A stretch of DNA of 64,000 nt from Heliocidaris erythrogramma (Eukaryota; Echinodermata; Echinoidea; Camarodonta; Echinometridae): positions 930,001 through 994,000 of the forward strand of contig CM046872.1 in NCBI GenBank assembly GCA_025617745.1. Direction: 5' to 3'. The notes under the pieces are model-generated. The model had not been told where the DNA came from and did no database searches. It was given only the letters and a program-made list of their open reading frames with translations. How positions within the stretch are numbered: position 1 is the stretch's first letter; every line of letters starts with the position of its first letter. The position numbers were made by a program, and so were the translations under genes. Positions 1-11,500 of this stretch are shown in pieces.

Positions 1-1225
1 GAGAATTTGAAGGGAAACTGGATCAACAAAATCTGATAACCTTTTTTTTTTTACTTCTTTGCTTGTCAGAAAGTTTTCTGAGATATCCCCCCCCCCCCCT
101 TTGATTCCTGGTTCCTGATTCCTGGATCTACCCCTGGATCTAGAGTTGATTTAGATCTACAATGTATATGTATTATGTACATTCTACTTGCAAGTTGCTG
201 TTCATAAACCCGTAAGTCTACATTGAGAAAAAGGGACGAATCCCATCACTTGTTTGAGTGGGAGCATAGCAAGTTATGAATCAAATTATATATCACTAGT
301 GTCTTTATTATGATTTATCTTTTGCCATATCACTAAATAAACTATCAGGGGAAATTTTATGTTTCACTTTTTTTCAAGTTGAATAATTACATAAATTTAC
401 ATCACAAGACCACCCATTCTATATGGTATACCATTCCATGAAGAAACATTAAAGAACCTTACATATTTATGAACCCGCTTATTTGTAGTCTTATTTTTTG
501 TTATTTTCTTCCTCTATTTTTTGCAGCATAAAAGAATGGGCCATGATGAACTTTTGGAAACCCATGCAAATCGCTGTGCAAAGATGAGGATATTAAAGGC
601 GAGACACATTTGCTGAAAGATTGCCAGCAAGCTTGAAAGATCTGGTAATTATTTTGTTTCATTCAACTCTAAAATGAAGTTAAAGATTCGTTTGGAGATG
701 GAAACTGCTAAGTCGTTTTTAAATCTAGATACTTTACATACAGTACATCCCCCATCAATTATGTTATTATAAATAAAACATAAAGCTCGTGGGAATTCAC
801 CTGGTCAAATGATTTCTTTACTGTTTTAATTTTTTAAATCATTATTGTCTGCATTTTTTGTCTTTTAAAAAAAATTATTATTTTCATTTTGCTTTGTTAT
901 TTCTTATTGTGGCAAAAATACAATAATGATCGATCTAATTTCCTTTCTCACTAAATTTACAGGAGAAAGTGCTGAATGTAGTTTGGTCAACATATACATG
1001 TACAGGCTTGTTTCATGCAGTACAAGAACTTGAGGAAGAATAAGGGAATAACTGGTGCATCATCATTTCAGGTCATCACACTCCCGTTTCCCGTCATCAA
1101 GGGAAAACACTAACGTACCAGTATTGTTGATTTCACATCCTTACCCAGAGAGTAAGTACAATTTTATAATATAGTACAGTACATGTAACAATCCAATTGT
1201 TTCCCAATGCATGAATTCATGGAAA
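1..1225. other. AT-rich non-coding stretch with splice-like signals
   Basis: No protein family is recognisable. Three plus-strand segments look like they could be exons by splice signals alone. One runs from about 526, after TTTTTGCAG, to about 646, before GTAATT. Another runs from about 961, after TTTACAG, to about 1150, before GTAAGTAC. A possible third begins near 1777 after TTTTGTAG. The first has a short open frame of about 29 codons (reading HKRMGHDELLETHANRC); the others are closed within about 30 codons. They could belong to a 3' UTR or a non-coding RNA, or the signals may be chance. Bases 1-140 resemble the gcttgtcag/poly-C repeat at 3150-3420. Confidence 0.25.
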
Positions 1226-1227
1226 TA

Positions 1228-1455
1228 GGGCGGTTTACGTAGTGATTAAAATTTATGGATGTTCCTTTCCTGGGGACCTAGTAACGAGGTATTCCATTAA
1301 CCTATTATTAATGAATGAACTACAATACTTGGAATCCAGTTTGCATACATTACTTGTTGCTATGTCGGGCAAGCCTCGGGCAAGCTTTCAGGTTGTCACG
1401 AACAACCTTTGTTTCAAAAGTATGCATAAAATTTGAATCGCTACGTAAACCGCCC
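1228..1455. mobile_element. TA-flanked MITE, 228 bp
   Basis: A short non-autonomous DNA transposon. The left end GGGCGGTTTACGTAGTGAT and the right end match as inverted repeats over about 29 bp with a few mismatches (right end read inward: GGGCGGTTTACGTAGCGAT). Each end is flanked by the dinucleotide TA, at 1226-1227 and 1456-1457, the target duplication made by Tc1/mariner-type transposases. The 64-codon open frame inside has no recognisable domain and is probably fortuitous. Assignment to Tc1/mariner is inference from the TA duplication only. Confidence 0.7.
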
Positions 1456-1457
1456 TA

Positions 1458-3149
1458 TTGGGGATGGGTGTTCATTGAAAGTCGTGTCAAATAGTTGATC
1501 TGCTTCGTTTTCATAGGGAAACAATTTATACCCTGATCTTCTATTTACTAACATATAAGCTTTGTCATGGTCCTACACAGCCATAACATTTAATACATAA
1601 ACACTGATCATGCATACTTGTGTTATAGTTCTGTTCATTCAAGTAAATGTTTAGTTACTTTGATGTATGTGTTTTGTGAAGAAAAATGTTAAACAATTGT
1701 ACTAGTCACTTTGTAGCTATGATGTAATGATGTTAGGAAGGCTATATCATTTTTTAATTCCTTTTTCATTTTGTAGGGCACACATCTACAAGAGATTGTA
1801 CCTGGTAGCTGATGCAAAAGGATGCTCTCAAGGACAAGAGGGGGTCGAAGGGAATGAACTTGAAGCCATTCATCATTCTCAAATATCAGTGTCTCCCCCA
1901 GTCCATCTGCTGCTAATATCAATACTCCCTGTGTCACCACACCCTTCCTTGTATTTCCTCGTATCCCAGTACCCCCTCCCCCCCCCCCCCCCCCCCCCCG
2001 ATCTCAATCATCAAATGATCTCACAATGGAGTGAGCAAGGACACACCAAAGGCATAACAAAATGAAGTTGACAGAATCCATTCATTTCAGTATTCTGAAT
2101 AACAGTCTTACTCCCATGAAGAATTTCATTTTACAGCCCCTACAACTACATTAATGTTACTTCTCTTCCTTAATTTGCTACATGTTATGCATTACCACCG
2201 GTTAGATTGTTATTAGTCTGCCGTAAGTAATTTCTTTAGTGGGGACATTTAAACTTTTGCCAGATGTCTATTTCAAAATCTAACTGTGGTTAATGTCGTT
2301 GAATATCAAGTTACGTCCGCCCCTCCCCCCTTACATAATCACTTGGCCCTTGCAGATTTAATCTCGGGACTGAGGTGCATTTTACAGCACGTCCCAAGTA
2401 TTTTAGAGGGGGGTTTGTCAGAGCTAATTGTATTTGCTTACTACTTCATACATGGGGGATGAATTTAATTTGCACTCTAATGGAGCTTGAGCTTGAAAAT
2501 CCATATTTGAATTAAAGATTTGAATTACAGTATTGAATCCCTTTTTTTAGTCTTTTAAATATTGGTTTTTGTATTGTTTGTATTGTCCAATTACATTTTT
2601 TTCAGCTCTCAAACAGAATACAATAGGCACTGAACTTGTTACAAATTTTGACAGAGAGAGGGGGGATGGGCATGGAGAGAGAGAGAGAGAGGGGTGGGGG
2701 TAGAGAGAAAGAGAGAGGGAGAAGAAATGGGGAATTACATTTAAAAGTATGTTGTGTTTTTTTCAACTCTGAAAATGGGTTCTTTTGAGTCATTTTAAGA
2801 TGTACCGTAATATGGGGTAAAGAATTGCTTTTGCTTTGTTGACAAAATATCAGCAGATTTTTTTGTATCAACCATGAGTTTGTTTTGAGATAACTTATAT
2901 AGAAATAGAAAATTTCCGTTACTCCACCAAGAAATTCAAGTACTTTCCTAATGTCTGGAGGTACCCAAAACCCATATAAAATATATAAGCGTGCACAACT
3001 ATTTTCAATTTATATATTTTTTCTGGTCATTTTGTCTATAAAATATGGTAAAGAGTGAATGTATAAGACAAAACTGCCCCCTCCCCATATAGTGTGCGGT
3101 GGGTGTGTGCCGCGGAGAATACCACCATTTTCACACCAAATTTCTGTTC
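1458..3149. other. Non-coding stretch with low-complexity tracts
   Basis: No gene or recognised element. It holds a long C run at about 1979-1999 and a GA-rich tract at about 2652-2720. Open frames here come from these repeats or are short and without domain features. Confidence 0.5.
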
Positions 3150-3420
3150 CAAAGCAGTGGCGGATTTAGGGGGAGGGGCACATTCGGCCCGTGCCCCCCC
3201 CCCTTTGAAAGAAAAATATGCATTGTGCCCCCCTCCCTTTTTCCGATTGTGCCCCCCCCCCCCATTTTAGAACGAAAACCTTTTTTTTTTGCTTGTCAGA
3301 GAATTATGGAGGGGAACTGGACCCCCTTCCCCGCCCCCCACTGAGCGAATTTTGGAGTTCTGGCAACTTCTTTTTTTTTTAGTTCCCCCCCCCCCCCGGA
3401 AAACTGCATCAATTTCTATG
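3150..3420 (+). repeat. Degenerate interspersed repeat, GTGGCGGATTTAGGG type
   Basis: Begins with gcagtggcggatttagggg, then alternating C runs, a T run and gcttgtcagagaatt. The opening resembles the common invertebrate repeat end that reads 'gtggcg(ta/ga)..aggggg'. Related fragments sit at 1-140, about 16553 (cagtggcatagctaggtgg) and about 36515 (catggcgtagccctagggg). The parent family is not identified. Confidence 0.4.
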
Positions 3421-3827
3421 TAGCCCTATTTCTTCAATAATATAATTTCCCGACCACAATAATGAAGATAGAAAACCTAGCCTTGATTATTCCGAATAAA
3501 CAACAGCAAATATCACTTTTGTAATTCTTCAACATAGTCACACGACAAATTTATCAACTTTTAGAAAATCCAAAGAAAGAATAAATGATTTCAAGATTTA
3601 AAAATATAAAACTTCCGTCTTATCTTTACAATTATTTTGATGACTATAATGATGAATTTGAAATGAATTCTATCACGACATTCTCATCATCAAAGACGAC
3701 ATCACCCTCTCTCCAGCACGACTTTTTAGCGAATGTCGTGAGTGGTGTGCACTGTTTTTTGCCGTTTATCGTGTAGCATGTCGTGCTGTCGTGTCGTTTG
3801 TCGTGTGTCGTGTTTGGTGTGAATCCG

Positions 3828-4255
3828 CCTTTAAACCTAGAAAAGTTCTTTCCGCTGATTTTTGTTTATTGTTTTGTGATCCCATTTGGTCTCCGAACAA
3901 TTTCAGCTTTGTTGAAAAAAAAACAAAAAAAAAACAAAAAAAAAAAACCTTGGGCAATTTGCATAATCTGCATAAATCTGAAAAGCCCCTTCTAAGCAAT
4001 ATTTAACAACAAAAGACGACTTACGCAGAATGTGTCAAAATGATCTATGTACTCTTCTATATGTGTCTTTCGTTGCTAAACATTGCTTCGAATTGGCCAT
4101 TAAGATTTATGCATATTATGCAAATTGTCCAAAGGTGATTTTAGGCAACAAAGCTGAAATTGTTCGGAGAGCACAATGGGAACGTAAAATTTAAAGAAAA
4201 AAAACTTCAACGGAAAGAACTTTTGTAGGTTCATAAACTGTCCAATCGCCTGCAA
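3828..4255. repeat. Diverged long inverted repeat (foldback), arms about 185 bp
   Basis: The left arm (about 3835-4018) and right arm (about 4062-4250) are reverse complements at roughly 80%. Shared blocks include ctccgaacaatttcagctt and caatttgcataat, and both arms contain aagttctttccg at the outer end. The left arm is interrupted by an A-rich expansion near 3917-3947. It looks like an old foldback transposon or two opposed copies of one repeat. Confidence 0.6.
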
Positions 4256-5335
4256 AAAACAAACAGCACTTGAAGAGCCTTTTATGTTGTTGAAAATTTC
4301 AGGAAATTCCAGGAAATTTGGGGATTCTTTTTCGGGAATTTTTTTTTGACGTGTGGGGAAAACTGCAACACTGCAAACATGGAATACTTATTCAGGAGGA
4401 AGGGGGGGGGGGGGAATGAGGTTTCCAAACACGGCATCACTTCTTTATTTTAATTTTGTTAAATAATAAACACATATTAAATAAATTCACTAAACGAAAA
4501 GGAACATGCACAGTGAATAATAGAAGTAGACCGTGACATATTAATCGATGACTGATATGACTTTATATGTAATAAAGGATTATTTTTAGACCATGAATAC
4601 TGACAGTTTGATTAGAACGTGTCCTTGAGCAATATAGTAGCAACAATTTCAATCAAATATCAGTGATCATGTAACTAAAAGCAAATGTGTCATCACACAT
4701 AGTAGGAACGAGTTCTCTCACACCTTCAATGTTGAATGATTCTAGTTTTTTGGCAGGCGCAGAGAGAATGTTAACACATCTTTAAGTCAAGACCCTGCAG
4801 CTATCAACTGGGTGATAGGATTGCAATCAGAGTAATGTCTTAATGGTTACGTCGAGTGAATTCAAGAAACGCAATACATTCTGAATGAATGTTGTCTTGA
4901 TATGGTAGTGAATTTATTTAGGGTTCGTCTTGAGGATCTGTCGGGTAAAGTGCGATGAGAGGAAGTGATTCATTGGTATGAAAGGAGCATTAAAGGTGAA
5001 ACAAGATTGATTCTTACTCAATGGCGAGGTTTTGACAATGAGAGAAAAGACATACAATAAATAGACACTGCCAAAAATAGAGACGCATTATTTTCTGGAA
5101 TACAGTCTCCCATAGTATATCCATTCAGTTTATGTCCGCTCCACTCGCATGACACGTGGCGTCATTTCCTTGACGCATGACTTTGTCAGCGACTAGGGTG
5201 GTCATCAAAAAGTGCATTATGTAAAAGGGAAAAGGGACCATGGTCATGTCTGTATCCTAAAGTGCAGTACTGTACGAGCGATGAAGGTCAGGGTCTCATC
5301 GGAATAAATGAATAAAATGAATAAAAAGAAACTAA
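4256..5335. other. Non-coding stretch, nothing recognised
   Basis: AT-rich DNA with a short G run near 4401-4413. No open frame with domain features, no clear terminal repeats. Confidence 0.5.
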
Positions 5336-5623
5336 TTGCCCTTAATTGAGCAAGACAATTTATCTATATTGCTCCTCTCCACCCAGGTGTTAAATGGGTA
5401 CCCGGTAGGATGCGAACGTCATTGTGGTTGTATTAGCATGTGCCTGCTTGGAAACAGGCGACTGGCTGGAATGCTCCGTACACATGCTAGAGGAGTGGAG
5501 ATTGCAGAATCGCAACTGAATCCAGTGACTGGGGTAATAATGCTGTAAGCGCTTTGGTAGGTTACATTGTAACTGGTAAGGCGCTATACAAGAAACAGCT
5601 ATTATTATTATCATCATTATTAA
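5336..5623 (+). mobile_element. tRNA-derived SINE, 5'-truncated, with L2-like tail
   Basis: Lacks the tRNA-like head but carries the family body: gagcaagacaatttatct, then ctcctctccacccaggtg and ttaaatgggtacccggtagg. The 3' end is a GCGC-bounded hairpin (gtaagcgctttgg ... aaggcgctatacaag) followed by an ATT-rich tail at about 5602-5623. The same body occurs at 40104-40262 and, degenerate, at 41514-41752 and 62400-62552. The hairpin plus ATT tail matches the 3' end of the L2 LINE at 44041, which suggests mobilisation by L2 machinery. Confidence 0.65.
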
Positions 5624-6335
5624 TTAAACAAAATAAATTATACAATATGTCTATCTATCATTGTTATTATATACAAGGGATAACGTAAAAAAGACACAAG
5701 CAAAACAATGAATTTCAACCACATAAAAGACTCTGTTTGGTATGTCACCCGATTAAGTTGTAATAAACGCATACATTTGGCACATTTTTATTGACAATAC
5801 CCGATTCTAGTAACTTATAGGTACGTTTTATCCCCACAGACCGTTGGGTAATGCGATATTTTTTATTTATGATATTGTATTATCTGGATTTGTTGTATTT
5901 CACTATCAAATTCATGAAAATATCATCATAACCTAAAAACGGTTGATTAATTATAGAGCATAAGCCTCTTAGACGTTACTAAAAAAAATAAAAAAATAAC
6001 GAATCCAATGTTATTAGCTTTTATTCATGTCGTCACACGATGAAATATTTCGAAAGTATCTGTTCAGTCTAGTCGTTAAATGTCACTGGAATGAAATACA
6101 CAGAAAAAAAGATGATATGGAGATTGTGTTGTTGCGTCCATGCAAAAAATCCGAAGTCACTTTTCAAACTGGTTCCGTTCAAAGAAAGAGTTGGAAAAGT
6201 AGCAATGACTTGGGTTTTGTGGTACAGAGTCCGCGAGGAGGAGAGATGGCGAAGGTGAGAATGGGGAGAGGAAGAATGGAAGGATACATTGGTAGATGGA
6301 TGAGGGAGATAGACAAAAGGGTAGAGAGGGGAGGG

Positions 6336-6372
<37 letters not shown>

Positions 6373-6446
6373 GCAGAATCAGAGGCAGAGGCAGAGTCAG
6401 ACAGTCAGATGAAGACAAAGAAAAATGTAGAGAGAGAGATAAACCC
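5624..6446. other. Non-coding stretch with GA microsatellite
   Basis: AT-rich DNA. A (GA)n tract lies at about 6335-6375. The 145-codon open frame at 6027..6464 ends in this tract and is low-complexity; I do not support it as a gene. Confidence 0.5.
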
Positions 6447-6869
6447 CCTGTTCAGACTTCCTAAATTCAGCGTATACGACTAGCATGATAAATAATTAAA
6501 TTTTCAATGTCTGAAACATCGTATAAAGAAACGTCGTATGGCGAAACGCATGACTGTTAACTTTGTGCATCGTTTCGAATAAAAACTCGATAGAGAATCA
6601 GCATCCCCTTGTAGTCTGAACATCGTATCGTAGGAGAATCGTATAAGTGGGCGGGGCTTATCTTGTGCGCGCACTGACGTGACCAATCAGCTCCATCGCT
6701 GTCCTTGACGTACCTAAGGCTGATACAAAACATCGCGGTGTCCGCTGACTTCCCCCAAACCTGTTTCTTTATACAATGTTCTCATCTGTAAACTCCTTTC
6801 GCTAATCATGATTCCTTATACGAAGATTCTTTATACGAGTCTCGTATACTTTCCTGTAGTCTGAACAGG
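6447..6869. mobile_element. MITE, CCTGTTCAGACT ends, promoter-like core
   Basis: Terminal inverted repeats begin CCTGTTCAGACT at both ends (right end: agtctgaacagg). A less regular extension holds gtatacg. The interior has several copies of cgtata/tcgtat in both orientations, like subterminal transposase-binding repeats. The middle is GC-rich with a GC box (gggcggggc), a TGACGT half-site and CCAATCAG within about 50 bp near 6651-6691. A target duplication is not clear, so the superfamily is not assigned. Confidence 0.6.
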
Positions 6870-7352
6870 CTAACATAGAGAGAGAGGTGAAGAAAGAGAA
6901 CGAGGAAGAAAGAGAGAGATAGAGAGAGAGGAGCAATACAGAAACAAAGTGAGCACAGCTAAAAGACAAGCACATAGAGTATCACATAGATCTGGGATAA
7001 TGGTGCAGAGAACTACAATAACACAAGGAAAATGAAACAGTCGTGGAGAAGGAAAATGAATAAGAAAATACCAAGTAGCATACATGGACCGGACATCGCC
7101 GAGACAGACATAAAGATTATAGGAAAATCCAAACTTCATGGCAAGTTGTTCGTTAAGAAAGCAGAAAGTCAGGGAAGCAGCTTGGTGAAAGGTTGAACGA
7201 AATCGGACAAGCAATACGAAAGTTATGAATATTTGAAAGTTTTAATCACTGTACATAATTGATAATTTTAAATTGGCAGAATCGGTATATCACCATGATC
7301 ACTGTGATGTCGCGGCGGTCAACTATTCTATTTCTTCCAACACACAAAATAA

Positions 7353-7408
7353 GGTATGTTACTAGGTATGTTACTAGGTATGTTACTAGGTATGTTACTA
7401 GGTATGTT
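7353..7408. repeat. 12-bp minisatellite, about 4.7 units
   Basis: Tandem copies of ggtatgttacta with no visible differences between units. Both strands are open through it, giving repeated RYVT or YLVT peptides, but there is no sign of coding use. Confidence 0.9.
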
Positions 7409-9889
7409 TTCTTTCTCTTCGGAGAACCTATCAAATATGCTATGTAAAATCTATTTTGAGAAAAGGCGATGAGGAGAAGAAAAAAAAAACTCCGGAAATT
7501 AATGGCATTTTAGTGTACGACAAAGGGAAGAGTTGACCGAGAAACGTCACAATCGACTGACCAAATTGTCAATTTGAGATTCGCATAGATTTAGTGATCT
7601 AATTTTCTAACATTAATTACTGTCTTGTTCTTTCTCCAATTTCTTTCACACTTTCTTTTTCCCGTTTCTCTTATTTTCTTTCTTTCACATGAAAATGACA
7701 TATTGCAAAGGTTGGATATAGACAAAGCAAGGGGAAGATCAAGGAGTTATCATAGAACCCCTTGGGAAGATCATGACGGTATTAATGTTTAGCTGTACAT
7801 CTGTTTTCTTTACGGATACCAAGTCATTAAGTGTCCTCCAGGGTCCTCACTTTCTTGTGACGCAACTCTGGAGTTGAAGATCGATCTACCGGCTGTAATA
7901 ATCGTCTTCTAGTGGATTGACCAGACACGCCTCGAGGAATGGTCTTAACGGGTCGAAAGTTAAAACAAAAAAATAATTGACACCAGTGATTTCCATTAGA
8001 AGGTAAATGACTCCTCTCAACAATCCAAGTAAGGTACACTTCCATCCGGACTGTCCGATATGTCATTGAGGTACAGGTTCTTGAATCTACAAAGTGGTTC
8101 GAATCTCCGTATCATCAAGGAAGCCTAGTACCTCCTTGGTCTCACAAAAACCGTGTCAAGAACACTCAGTGGTCGCAGGGAGATGTACAGAAGTTTTTCC
8201 ATGCAGAGATCCAGTCAGTATCTTTGCTTGAGGATCAGTCAATATGCAGTTGGGATGTCGGTTGATACGGGCAACTCGTGGTCATGAAATTGTTTGAGTT
8301 TTCCCTTAGAATCAGTCTGTATTTTGTCTTATGGGTCGGGTCTTATCGAGGTTACCTTGTCAAATTAAAGCCCTTTTTTAATTTCCAGGAGCGCCTTTAG
8401 ACCATTTTTAGTATGGGGATGCCCTTAGATTTACAAATCTGCCGAAAGAAAACGGTTAGTCATATTTCCAAATTTGCCAAAAGATATTCATTATTTTCCC
8501 CCAACAATCAAATACAAATAAATGTCGAAGTTGCCGACAGAAAAGTTTTAATGGGGGTGTGACACCCAACACCCCATCTACAGACGCCAATGCAGACCCG
8601 CCCCCGGGCTAATATCAGTCGTTATAATAGATTGATCATGGAGCTTTATTTTAGATTGATATCTTATACAAGTCATATTATGCATGAAAAGTCGTGCAGA
8701 TGGAATGCTGATAAAAGGATTTCAATTTCTAGAGAGATTGGAGATTTGTTTGTGATACTTTTGCTAGATTACCTCAGAATTATTATGAAGATTTCCACTT
8801 GTAATGAATCCAACACTTGATATGTGTGATTTTTTTTTGACCAAACACCCACTCAAAAGCCGACTTTTTTTTTACAGCATTGATTGTTTGATCATGCACT
8901 TAAAATCTCAAGTTTTTGCTTTGCTTTGAACATAAGAATGTGGAGCATGTTGGCGACAGAGGACTGTAGACAGTAGTGTGATGGTGTGGGTGTGCGTGTG
9001 TGTGCGTGGGCGTGTTTAGCCTTATGTCCGAGGACATTTTCAGACAGAGAACAAAAAAAAAATCATGAGAACAATGGTCCTCGGAAGCCGGACAATAGTC
9101 CTCGATCGAACGTCGAACAATGAATTTGTGCCTTATTCCGTCGACTGTCCGAGGACGAAGGAACAATAGAGGAACAATACTTGTCCTCGGAAGTAAAGCA
9201 ATACAAGACTGGGTGTGTATGTGTGTGTGTGTGTAGGAAGGAGAGAGAGAGAGAGAGAGGGGGGGGGGGCGGGGGGGGGGGTAGGAGAAGGGCGAGTGGC
9301 TTTCAATAAGATAACGATAACGAGATCGATGGAAAAGGATACGGAGAAACGAGAGATCATAAATAAGAGATAAAGCAAAAACAAAAAAATATATAAAAAA
9401 CAACAACAAGGTTCCTTATTGTTTTCAGAGAGAGAGCAAAACAATAGGAAACACAAACCTTGCAGGTATTTTCATATCAGGAAAAAGATAATAACATTGA
9501 TAATATCAATCCATTTATTAGCTTCAATTATACATTTAATTAGTCATCTAATCATCGCAAGTGCAATATTCAATAATGTAAGTGTTCTGTTACAATCAGA
9601 CTCGACACTTCTTATCTTCATTATTACCGACAGGTCATTAACGAAGAAATGGCGTGATACCCATATGTGGCTATGGCTTGCATGGAATAGGGAAAATGAA
9701 GATACTGTCATTTTTAATTTTTTTTTTTGACAGTTGTTGGGCGGTTCCATTTTCAAAGACCGACTTCAAATGCTCGAAACATGCTGAAGGATGCTTCAAA
9801 ATTCCGGGCTGAGGTGCCGTGGATCGATCAGTGGGTAAATTTATTGCATTATATTCTTAGGATTTTGTGATAATTAGATCAAATCATGT
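7409..9889. other. Non-coding stretch, low complexity and unidentified repeats
   Basis: No recognised gene. 8380-8590 resembles a decayed repeat (gggtgtgacacccaacacccc). 8980-9020 and 9212-9283 hold GT, GA and G runs. A moderately GC-rich block near 7840-8300 has open stretches of about 70 codons in more than one frame, but I cannot link it to any family. Bases 9720-9890 are unremarkable. Confidence 0.4.
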
Positions 9890-9894
9890 CAAAT

Positions 9895-11500
9895 AGGACA
9901 GTTAGCTCGAAAATGAGTAGTTAGTAGTCTGGTAGAGGTCAGGTCTGTCAGTTGTGGGTATTATTTCTTGTGGGATTGTGGATGCTGGATGGGCATTGGT
10001 CGTATAGGGTTGAGTGCGATCTATGATGAGACGAGAGTTGAGTAAGTTATGTCGCCAAGTGTATCGGCCTTGGTTGAGTTGGAAATTACAGTTGTTAAGT
10101 GGAAGAAACAGCATTTCACGGTTGCCGCGTATAGGTCACATTTATCTGACACATTTTTGCCCCAGCGGACGAGGATTGATTTGGTGGGTAATGTGTCTGT
10201 ATTAGAATTTAGCTCGAATTGCATGAGCCTATGTGAGACGTCAAATGTTCTAACTGACTGACAGCTTTTCCCCTAAGGTGAATGCCAACAGGTTCGCTGA
10301 GAGGACGACCGTTTTCATTTTTTCGTGCCGGGCTTTCCTGGTACCTTCTCTCAGCATGCTCAGTACAGATTCTACTGACCTCTGAACATTGTGATAGTAC
10401 TTTGGGATCACATGCCTATCAGTAGAGTTTTCCATTATAGAAGTAACAACATCAACAATTAGGAGCAAGGCAGATTTCCGATTAGACCACCGCTCTTCCC
10501 TTTCTACTCGAAAAGCTGTGGCGCCTGAACTTTTTCGGCGCCTTTCATGATAGATGAAGTGTAAGCCGTCACTTAACATAGAAATTGGGGTTTACTTAAC
10601 ATGCCTCAGGTTTCTCTTTAATAGGTACATTTAACATCGGCGTACCACATTGTGGAATGTCTGTCCATTCTTTCAGTTTCTTATTAGTGAGGACATAAAG
10701 ATTGTCTAAGGTCGTCTAAGTCATGAACTGTTAGAAGAAACTGGTTGATGGTATGATGTATCTTATGTACATTGGTAGTTTGTATTCAGGACGTATCTGA
10801 GAACTGGAAATATATTGTAAGTCCGATTTGACTTTCGCCGATAGGACATGATTTGATATCTCTGAGCTACTGGTGTGACACAACACTGGTGACCCGAAGA
10901 ACGTGTGAGGGTCGTCAGCTACAGACTTCACTTTATCGTTTTCAACTTGGAATGGAACGGTGGTAGGGGCTCCAGAACAAATATAACGAGAGCGGCATTT
11001 GGTAGGCTTTAGTTTAAGGCTCATGGTTTAGCAATAATATTGATCTTATTCATGATAGGTTGGTGAGTTCTTAAGTTGTGGGTCTTGACATTGACATCAT
11101 CCGCATATGGGGGAGTGACGATTTTGGCATGTAGAGACTAAAGAATAGGGTTGAATGACATTATGAACAAAGTTGGTGAATGTGGATCACCCTGAAATAC
11201 TCCTTTAAGGAGTTTGAACTATTCAGCCTGCCATTCCGAGGTTCTCACTGTTACGACTGTCGGAGAGACTGGCATACAACAAACGGAGGCACATACAGAC
11301 CCCAAGTGGGATCTTGAATCTTCATGGTGAAGACTTCAAACGGCACATCTTCAAGGTTGAAAAAAGTTACATGAGCATTTTTTTTCTTGAGCGGGCATGA
11401 TTGGGAACTTGGGTAAGATGAACTTAGACCATTTATCCCTTGACAATGGTGGGGTAGTGAACTTTGTCGCCATGGAGACAATAGTGGCTTTATAGATGGA
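9895..11500 (-). mobile_element. Decayed RLE-type (R2/NeSL-like) LINE, RT to endonuclease
   Basis: Reading the minus strand from high to low coordinates, scattered frames show the order of a non-LTR retrotransposon with a C-terminal restriction-like endonuclease. RT motif A is FFNLED near 11360. The palm motif QGDPHSPTLFIMSF lies near 11190-11150. The catalytic YADDV is near 11090. A thumb stretch begins LKLKPTKCRSRYICSG near 11020. Further on come DTLPTKSILVRWGK (about 10190), LNQGRYTWRHN (about 10070) and TTDRPDL (about 9945), the last probably the start of the endonuclease motif. Frames change and stops interrupt several times, so the copy is dead. R2/NeSL-like is the closest group I recall; the exact clade is uncertain. 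The 5' part, including any DNA-binding fingers, was not found. Confidence 0.6.

Noticed and set aside
6027-6464. 145-codon open frame on the plus strand
   Set aside because: The second half is Glu/Arg repeats translated from a GA microsatellite and the first half has no domain; no splice or start context supports it.
7840-8300. Possible retroelement-derived coding remnant
   Set aside because: Some frames are open for about 70 codons, but no motif could be matched with any confidence to a known family.
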